Notes under the pieces: model-generated
What the model saw: only the letters and a program-made list of their open reading frames with translations
Database searches by the model: none
What the model was told of the DNA's origin: nothing
Program-made: the position numbers and the translations under genes
Source: Lasiosphaeria ovina
Taxonomy: Eukaryota > Ascomycota > Sordariomycetes > Sordariales > Lasiosphaeriaceae
Assembly (NCBI GenBank): GCA_033439765.1
Contig: JAULSN010000008.1
Coordinates: 248,001 to 312,000 of the forward strand
Reading direction: 5' to 3'
Length of the DNA stretch: 64,000 bases
In this document: piece by piece, positions 57,534-64,000 of the stretch
Numbering within the stretch: position 1 is the first letter of the stretch
Layout of the letters: each line of letters opens with the position of its first letter

Positions 57534-58270
57534 GATTGATATGAGTATGAATATGCACACTCAAATGAAGACGAAGGGGCGAGAAATTCATGTGGTGAAG
57601 CAGAGAGACCGGCTGGAAAAGTAGGGCGTTGAGGATGACCAAAGTGGCACTTGATCAATCATCAACTTAACTTGGATGAAGGCAGGAGTGTGGTAATGGC
57701 TGGGCACCAACAAAAAAGATGTCCGGCGTACACTTTAGCTGCATCTAGATAGGTTCTCTAAATTTGCTATATTCCAGACGCAACGCATATCAAGTCGTTT
57801 CTCCCTATCAAGCATTATTTGTTAGGCCAAGGAGCTTGCGGCGTTTTTGTAATCCTGACGAGCAACAACCGAAGAATCTAGAATCTGAAAATCTGTCGTA
57901 ATTACCTACATTGCGCTTACCGAAACTTTCCGGCCAATGCTTTACACCCACTAACTCACCTTACCCATAGACCCACCTATCTGTGCGGGGCTCCCCACAT
58001 TTGAAGGCTACCATCCATTGATCCCTAGGTTCGTCCATCCAGCTTGGCCAATTCAATCAGCCTGGTTTTTGCTCCCATTCAACTTTGCGACAAATAATTA
58101 GCGTAACTAGAGGTTTCTGGCCCCCGGGGTTTCTAGTCCCCGCTCGTCTAGCGCGCTCTCCTCGTCGACGAAATAGCATCATCACCCGGAAAGGTCGAAA
58201 AAAAGAGGGCCCAGTTCCCACCAAACAACCCCCGACATCATCATATTCCCAACCACTAGCCTCGCTCGCG
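57534..58270. other. Intergenic, no gene seen
   Basis: The stretch holds the upstream region of the F-box gene. A pyrimidine-rich stretch and open frame before the ATG at 58271 (from 58085) are judged leader sequence. Confidence 0.55.
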
Positions 58271-59852
58271 ATGGAGTCTAAGATCGAGTCAAAGGCCGAG
58301 ACCAAGGCCGTGGGATCAATTATCGACGTTCTACCCGTAGAGCTGATACGTGGCATCTTCAGCTGCACGCCTGAGCCGCTGTCCCACACCCGCTTGCACG
58401 GCCAGCCCGCGTATGAAATGCTGCAACGCGCCGAGACGCCGCTGAAGAACATGTCACTCGTCTCTAAGCGCTGGCGCGACATTGCCCTGCCCATTCTTTT
58501 CGGCCACGTCGTCTGGGTCGTCGAGTTTCTGGGCATGATCGCCGAGCCCCTCCCAGACGTCGACGATCCCATCGACAACTTCCCGCTGCTGCACTTTCTG
58601 CGCCATCATGGCCTCGCCCGCCACGTCGACTCGCTGACCCTGATCGTCCGTGACTTCGACAGGAGTCCTCCGGCTTTGGTTTCTGCGAGCGAGCTCGACG
58701 GCTATGCGGCGTCTTCTAGCCTCGAGGCCAAAACAAGCTACGACTGGCTGTAAGCATTCCTCTTCTGTTCAACGTTGAGCACGCGTGTGTATATGACTAT
58801 GACCCGAAATGGGCTTGTACTGAGAGCAGCGCCTCAGGTGGGACTTGGTGTTTGGCGCCGTGGATCCGCGCACCTTCACCATGATCGCAATGCCCGACAC
58901 GCTCGGCAGCCTGCTGTCGAGGGCCGTGTGGGAAGGGGACGCCTGGACCTTTGACATGAACACGGTGAACATTTTGTCGCTGGCGCGGCCCGCGGCGACC
59001 CGTGCACAGCTGAATGCCGCCACGTCTTCCTCGCCAAAGCAAGGGGCTGCTGATGCTTCTTCACCTACCCCCCAGACGGCGCCCGCCAGCAAGCTGTTCA
59101 CCATCCGCCCCTGGACCCACCTCCTTCTAAACGAGGGCTCGTTCACTCCCGTATATGGAACGCACGAATTCTTTCTGCGACGGCCGCCCTCGATCCTGCC
59201 AGCCCTCCTTGGATGCGACAGCGAGGCGCCGCCAGGCACGCCTCGCCTGATCCCGCCCACAATCAAGTCGCTTTCCTACGTGGCCATCTTCCCGCTGTCA
59301 TCACACGTCAACATGCTCGCGACGTTCCTGCCCTGCGGCCTCGACCACCTGTCGATGCAGCTGATGCCGGACATCGACAATAATATCCTGCACAACCCAC
59401 GCGAGATGCACCACGTGCAGCTCGCCGACCTGTGGTTGGAGCGCAACACGTGCTACAGCCTCATTATGGCTATGCTGTTGGAATGGCATAAGCCTAGGAA
59501 TCGTGGAGAGCACCTCATCATCACCCAATCCAATCTCGCGGATGATGACGAGGAGGATCCCGATGACCCGTGGGCGAGCCTGCGCGAATTTGAGACCGGT
59601 GATTCTAGGGATGAGGAGGCATGGAATTTGGCAGTCCAACAGGTACAATTGAGCAGGGCCGGCTGGCTCGTCGAGCGAAGGGGCAAGTTTGTCAGGGGCT
59701 TGCGGCGCAGGGTCGGGGTTGGTGCTTGGGACGCCAGCACCACTTCCAGCCTGTGGAGCGACTCCTCGTCAGTACTGTCGCCCGAGTATTTGGCAGCACT
59801 GTCGGCCGAGTTCCCGTCAGAGCTGCCGCCCGGAATCCCGTTCTCGCCGTAA
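58271..59852 (+). CDS. F-box domain protein
   Basis: Two exons, 58271-58749 and 58838-59852, give 497 residues. The F-box lies at about 15-75: IIDVLPVELIRGIFSCTPEP, then an insert, then NMSLVSKRWRDIALPILFGH. F-boxes bind Skp1 in SCF ubiquitin ligases, and the rest of the protein would choose the target. After the F-box come leucine-rich and hydrophobic stretches (HFLRHHGLARHVDSLTLIV, IKSLSYVAIFPLSSHVNML) typical of fungal F-box proteins without canonical repeats, and an acidic loop (LADDDEEDPDDPWASL). The frame extends 62 codons upstream of this ATG, but that part is arginine/proline-rich and looks untranslated. The gene lies within the HET/lipase/F-box neighbourhood. Confidence 0.8.
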
Positions 59853-60067
59853 TTGCGAGTATGTGCATGTACACAAAGAAAGTATGGGTGAAGGGATACA
59901 GTGTGCGCGTTCTTAACTCTGTGATTGGCATTTTAACTACAATATGCGATAAAGTGTGTTTGACTTTGGGCTACAGAAGCTTGCCTCGCCGAAAGGCACT
60001 CGACATGGGTGGAGATATTCCCAGGCGCGTCCCACTCTCCGCAGACTATTATGGTAGTCGGTCTCTA

Positions 60068-60075
60068 AAAAGAAG
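60068..60075. repeat. Left target-site duplication, AAAAAGAA
   Basis: Eight bases directly before the left terminal inverted repeat are identical to 61536-61543 directly after the right one. This is the insertion footprint of the element at 60076-61535. Confidence 0.85.
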
Positions 60076-60143
60076 AGCTTTGATGTACGCACCCACCAAC
60101 TTTTTCATACCACCTACCTGTGGGCCCTTGGCAACTGGCAACG
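60076..60143 (+). repeat. Left terminal inverted repeat
   Basis: Matches the reverse complement of 61466-61535. The first 60 bases differ by two substitutions, then a short gap (AACTG versus ACCTGCTG) precedes GGCAAC in both arms. Confidence 0.85.
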
Positions 60144-60530
60144 CAGGGGCCGCTTTTTGTACTGTAAAATGCTGTATTCCATGGCAGCCACCCAACGCCC
60201 TACCAGGCACTAAGGAAGTCAAATGAAGCCCGGTAAAGTCAAAATGACACTATTTACACTTTCATATGCCGGGATTTTTGCGCCCAGTTGGTGTTTTAAG
60301 GTGAGTAGCAGCCAGGTGGCCTTTGCAGGCCTTTGTATGCATATGCAGTCCTTTCCTGTGCCAAAGAACACATTGTCAACCTACCATTACGCATATGTTG
60401 CTCGACGGGTACGATGACGATGACGAAGACAAAGCCTTGAGCCAATGGACTGCGACCGCACTTGGCATCTCAGAAAACATCTAGTAGGTCGTCAGGAATC
60501 TAGTTGCCTCGTCTTTCCTAGCTAATTTGC

Positions 60531-60914
60531 TTGCAGGATGCGGAAAACAAGTATCTACGCATCGAAAAGCCCGACAAAGCGATCGCGAAAGGCCGCCGTA
60601 TCAATCAGGGCAGCCCTTTCGGAAATGAAGCCATCCTACCAGAGCCGCTGGCGTCGAAGACACAAACGACAGCCCTGAACGGTAGGATCCACCGGGACGC
60701 GCGGCGTTACTATTCACAGTTCGAAGTAGCCGGGCCGAGCCTAGAAGAGCTGGATGAACAGGATGAAGAAGATATGGAGACTGACCCGGACTGTGTATCG
60801 TCATTGGTGGAGGGCCAAAAAGAAAGGCAACAACACAATAGAGGAAGAAAGGAAAGAAGAGAAAGACAACGAGAAAGGGAGCTAGAAGACCGTAGCCGAG
60901 ACCCCGGTTCCTAA
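60531..60914 (+). pseudogene. Charged coding-like frame inside DNA transposon
   Basis: The frame of 127 codons has no ATG at its start. CTAATTTGCTTGCAG just before GATGCGG looks like an intron acceptor, so this may be an internal exon. It reads NKYLRIEKPDKAIAKGRRIN, then LDEQDEEDMETDPDC and a very basic/acidic tail (RKERRERQRERELEDRSRD). A related acidic piece (EEDALFDSGDEDDPFPRKED) lies in another frame at about 60990-61060. No transposase motif is seen. It may be a captured host-gene fragment or a decayed element gene. Confidence 0.35.
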
Positions 60915-61067
60915 TCCTCACCTCTACAATATAGAGGTAACGGAGTGGTGGGGACGCAGGGCTCAACGTAGGAGCTCTTGGGAGGCTTCAAATACTGAAG
61001 AGGACGCCTTATTTGATTCCGGGGATGAAGATGACCCTTTTCCTCGAAAGGAGGACTTTTTTCAGGT

Positions 61068-61168
61068 CTCAACACCAAGGAATTGCATCACCATGTCAAC
61101 AAACTAGGTTGTTATTAGACTAGATTGCTAGACTCAACACCAAGGAATTACATCACCATGTCAATAAA
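61068..61168. repeat. 36-base direct repeat, 65-base period
   Basis: CTCAACACCAAGGAATTGCA...CAACAAA (61068-61103) recurs at 61133-61168 with two changes, G-to-A in ATTGCAT/ATTACAT and C-to-T in TCAACAAA/TCAATAAA. Both changes are transitions. The repeat lies inside the DNA transposon. Confidence 0.85.
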
Positions 61169-61465
61169 TCAGGATTCAACGGATTACACGGGCAGCTGGG
61201 CGCATGCCATGATATTTGGTTAATTTACGTACAAATCCGGGCCTCAGAGTTGCCATTTGCAAGTTGCCTTTATTTCGAGGCTGACTCAGCAACGAAGAAA
61301 TCGTCAAAATGTAAAACACCACGGTAAACGCGTTTTCGGGGCTTTTGAAGGCTTTGACGGCTTCAACGCCGTTGACCCGGGCTGCCGGGCTGCATGGTAG
61401 GCGCATGGGCGGCCGGATGGTAATTCAGGATTTTACCGGCTTAAATTAGGCTCTGAGTATCTCAG

Positions 61466-61535
61466 TTGCCAGCAGGTGCCAAGGACCCACAGGTAGGTGG
61501 TATGAAAAAGTTGGTGGGTGCGTACATCAAAGATC
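61466..61535 (-). repeat. Right terminal inverted repeat
   Basis: This is the inverted copy of 60076-60143, ending at the tip ...CATCAAAGATC directly before the second AAAAAGAA. Confidence 0.85.
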
Positions 61536-61543
61536 AAAAAGAA
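61536..61543. repeat. Right target-site duplication, AAAAAGAA
   Basis: Identical to 60068-60075. It directly follows the right terminal inverted repeat. Confidence 0.85.
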
Positions 61544-62844
61544 TTCTCTTGGCGTTCGAGGACGGTTAGCCCAAAATCAGGTCGCTTCAGCCTCGGCTCA
61601 CCTTCGGCTCACCCCGGCGTGCTGGCGATTTGTTGCGTCAATCCCAACGACTTGCGAACGATGATGCATGGGCTTAACATTGCGTCAGAGGCTGCTGGCT
61701 CTCATTGCTCGTCATCTCAAGGTCGACAACCATAACCCTACCGCCGGTGAGATGGAATTTCTCCAGCTTGGTATCATCCTACAATACCCCGAAACGAGAA
61801 ACATACTGGGACGAGTTCGAAGCGGGGAAAGCGGTCTACGGCGAAACTGCGCCCGCTACATAGAACTGTCGTTCAAGGTTCTTCGGCGAACTCTAATACG
61901 ATAACACGATAGCGCTTCTGATGTAGAACTTCAGTGGCGTATGCCTGGCTGCCCGAGGGATGCGTGTATTGTGTTTTTTTCTACATTCGTAGAACGGCTG
62001 CCTAGGCGCAAACGGCGAGTGCAGCGCTCGCTGAATGGTAGTATAGTGTACTGTGAAAGGCTGCGGTGTCTTCTTTGTGGAGGTTTTTACTAGGAGACAT
62101 TAGCAAAGTTAAGACGGCCAGGAGGGGAGACCGGGTCTTATGAGGGGAGGAAAAGCTGTCGAAGAGATATTCTGCAAACCGAGCTAAGGCAGACAGCAGA
62201 ACCAAAGCTTGTGTGAATTCGGTTCTGTGGCATTCCTTCCTCCGCCGCTACCAGAAGACCAGGTGCCTGTCTCCGGCGATCTTAGCCCTCGCCTGCGGCG
62301 AGTTCACCATGCCAAGATGGCCCCTCGTCCTCGCGCACCTCGTGGCGACCGATAATACAGTGTGAGATGGCTCGGTTTGCTGGGGTTGGCTGCGTCATCT
62401 GTGGCCGGCCGTCACCGGCCGCGGGCCTACGACGATGGGAATATAGGAGAGAATGGCCCAGCACGACCATTGCCAGAGTAGTTGCTCAACCTCGGTAGGC
62501 ATGTGCCCTTGCTCAGTTCTACGAAATAGAACTTGTCCGCTTCGGCGCAGCTCGCGGAAAAGAATAGAAGATTCGGCATCCTCCTACTAATACGTCACCA
62601 GGAACATCAACACGCGCCTATATGCCGGCGTCGGTCCTAAATAACCCTGTGCCCGGCTGCCCGGCTATGACCAGGTGCGTATATTTGATGGCCACCAAGG
62701 TGGACCCGCGCCAAAGGATTGGACCGCCACGATCCCAGCATTTGTGGTAACGCACCAGAACCTCACTTAATTCTACTTGCCCTGGCCTGCTCATAGCTTA
62801 TAGTTGATTCCAAGTGTCCTCGGTGTAAGGACGTCCCTTCCATT
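61544..62844. other. Intergenic, probable element debris
   Basis: No intact gene is seen. Short frames at 61668-61904 (plus) and 62002-62470 (minus) lack domains. The minus strand left of 62845 may be further copia sequence, since it lies downstream of the integrase relic, but I could not align it to a known domain. Confidence 0.4.
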
Positions 62845-63051
62845 CCACGAGATATTATAGCCCCAGAGAGTCAGTAGTAGCCCAATAGCTACTATAGTAG
62901 CTCTAAGTTGTTCTAAAATTACTTTTATAAAGCGTTCTAGAAGGCCATTCTAGTTGTAGGTATAGGGACTAAATTCACTGAATCCAATACCCTTTTCTAT
63001 GAGGTAGGGCAATAGCCTTCTGACCTCTTTACTTCCGTCTTAGTGGAAGTA
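62845..63051 (-). pseudogene. Ty1/copia integrase fragment with stop codons
   Basis: On the minus strand the frame reads DGSKEVRRLLPYLIEKGIGF, SEFSPYTYN, a TAG, then NGLLERFIKVILEQLRATIV, GLLLTLWGY. This matches the end of the copia integrase core, whose family pattern is a GI-x-x-x-x-S-x-PYTPEQNG-x-x-ER-x-x-R block and a later LP-x-x-LW. The TAG (62950-62952) sits where Gln of PEQNG belongs, and a TAA (63040-63042) lies in front of DGS. The fragment is short, and no reverse transcriptase is recognised beside it. Confidence 0.6.
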
Positions 63052-63394
63052 CGCTGGGTAGTACTAATAAGTGTTAGCGACTCTGGGCTGGCCAACTGCG
63101 AGCCAAAGTGGTGGAACGCCTCGTCAACGGGGATGGGGTACATGCTAATCGGACTACAGCCACGAGACGGGTGGCAGGTACAGATCTGTCGAAATTCGGT
63201 TTCTCTATCTTCCTTGTCCCCCATTGTGGTGACTGGGGTTATGCCACGAGCATTTTCCGACTGACTATTGCTCTCTTGACACTTCCAGATCCTGTAACGA
63301 AAAAAATAAAAAAATAAAAACAGAGAAGCAACACAGCCAGAAACAAACTCCCTCCCCAAGAAGCACTTTCCCCAGATCCAACTCATCGTCTTTT
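63052..63394. other. Spacer and 3' flank of metalloprotease gene
   Basis: No gene is seen. An A-rich stretch (AAAAAAATAAAAAAATAAAA at about 63300-63319) lies about 75-95 bases beyond the protease stop on the minus strand, where it reads T-rich. Confidence 0.5.
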
Positions 63395-64000
63395 CTAGGC
63401 GACAGGCAAGACCCCAACCAGCTCCCAAGCCTTCCTCACCTGGGACTCGAACTCAGCAGGGGAATGATAGATCGTGACCTCGGCGAACTCGCGGAATGTT
63501 GAGTTTTTCGCGACACGCTGTGTATCCGTCATGGCCTTGAACCATATTTCCCCTAGTGTCTGCCACGTAGGACGCCCAATCTCCACCGCAGCGTAATAGA
63601 AGGCGCAATTCGGGATGCCTGAATTATGGTGAACGCCATAGTTATCCTCACCACCCAGCTCGTCGTACCCGTCCATGTGCCACGGCTGGGAATAAGCGCC
63701 GGGATTCTTCAGGTTGCGGAAGCCGTTGGCGTAGGGGTAGTTGATGCCGCTGCAGAAGGTCCAGTCGGCCGTGTTGGGATCACGCTGTCTGAGCTTCCAG
63801 TGCTTGACCATGATGCCGAAGCAGTCGGCCAGGGACTCGTTGAGGGCTCCCGACTGTTTCGAATAGTCGAGATCGGTTGTGAATTGGATGACTTGCCAAG
63901 GCCATGTCAGTATCAATAAACGTTTAGTCCTGTTAAAATCAATGAGGACTTACCGGCGTGAGTGCACTCGTGGCCCACGCAGTCCAACACCCTCGCCAAG
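63395..64000 (-). CDS. M4 (thermolysin-family) metalloprotease, 3' part
   Basis: The gene is cut by the window edge. Exon 64000-63954 ends in LDCVGHECTHA, with zinc ligands of the HExxH motif. An intron (63953-63892, GTAAGT...AAG) splits the following valine, and exon 63891-63395 continues VIQFTTDLDYSKQSGALNES, where the Glu of NES is the third zinc ligand in NESLADCFG. GEDNYGVHHNSGIPNCAFYYAAVE is the conserved substrate-side block with the catalytic His. The C-terminus (TWQTLGEIWFKAMTD...FESQVRKAWELVGV) matches the end of the M4 helical domain. M4 peptidases are usually bacterial secreted enzymes and are patchy in fungi, so ancient transfer is possible. Secretion cannot be judged because the N-terminus is missing. 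Confidence 0.9.

Larger units (their letters stand above)
60076..61535. mobile_element. DNA transposon with long TIRs and 8-base TSD
   Basis: Left arm 60076-60143 and right arm 61466-61535 are inverted copies over 60-70 bases. They share CTTTGATGTACGCACCCACC at the outside and TACCACCTACCTGTGGG further in, with only a few mismatches (GAG/GAT at the tip, GGGCCC/GGGTCC inside). The 8-base duplication AAAAAGAA abuts both tips. An 8-base duplication is characteristic of hAT elements. The 60-70-base arms and GA-start tips are unusual for hAT, so the superfamily is unsure. The 1,460 bases hold no recognisable transposase, so it is probably non-autonomous or decayed. Inside are a charged 127-codon frame (60531-60914) and a 36-base direct repeat. 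Confidence 0.82.

Noticed and set aside
40000..64000. CRISPR array or prokaryotic operon features
   Set aside because: Short repeats lack regular spacers, and the gene structures with introns are fungal.

Overview
The window looks like chromosomal DNA of a filamentous ascomycete (Pezizomycotina, most likely a Sordariomycete). Its genes carry short 50-90 base introns with GTRNGY donors, CTAAC/CTGAC-like branch sites and YAG acceptors. The families are typical of such fungi: an APSES/ankyrin cell-cycle regulator, HET-domain proteins, a fungal GH16 glucanase, a CVNH-like secreted protein and a taurine-dioxygenase-like enzyme. TACTCCGTA/TACGGAGTA words recur between genes. The genus cannot be fixed from this sequence.

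Layout. 1-8.8 kb has no gene I can support and is rich in TACGTAC/GGTAGGTA-type simple sequence. 8.8-11.1 kb (minus) is an Mbp1/Res2-type transcription factor. A TauD/TfdA-type dioxygenase with seven exons runs 13.0-14.6 kb. A hypothetical protein preceded by a 23-base homopolymer lies at 14.9-15.6 kb (minus). A single-pass wall-sensor-like membrane protein (17.6-19.0 kb) and a ten-helix DMT/EamA carrier (20.4-21.9 kb) follow. 22.4-25 kb holds decayed retroelement and coiled-coil sequence. 26.0-26.8 kb is a low-complexity hypothetical gene, and a pentamer satellite sits at 27.5 kb. A tiny cysteine-rich secreted protein is at 29.75 kb. A six-exon MFS sugar transporter occupies 32.15-34.05 kb. 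It converges on a decayed TDT (SSU1-like) transporter full of simple repeats (34.3-35.8 kb). A LOR/tubby-like protein (36.9-37.6 kb, minus) and a CVNH-like secreted protein with two tandem in-frame TAG codons (38.9-39.6 kb) come next. 39.6-43.2 kb is gene-free and packed with hairpins and probable transposon debris.

43.3-60 kb is an accessory neighbourhood: a class 3 lipase with an unrecognised C-terminal region, a large HET protein, a secreted GH16 glucanase with a GC-AG intron, a frameshifted LRR/F-box-like gene, a second HET protein, a multiply frameshifted gene and an F-box protein. HET and lipase genes are families linked to non-self recognition in fungi, so allorecognition is a reasonable but untested reading of this cluster.

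The right end holds the most clear-cut structural find: a 1,460-base DNA element (60076-61535) with about 60-70-base terminal inverted repeats flanked by an exact 8-base target duplication, AAAAAGAA. Next to it are a decayed Ty1/copia integrase (62.85-63.05 kb, minus) and the 3' end of a thermolysin-family (M4) metalloprotease running off the window.
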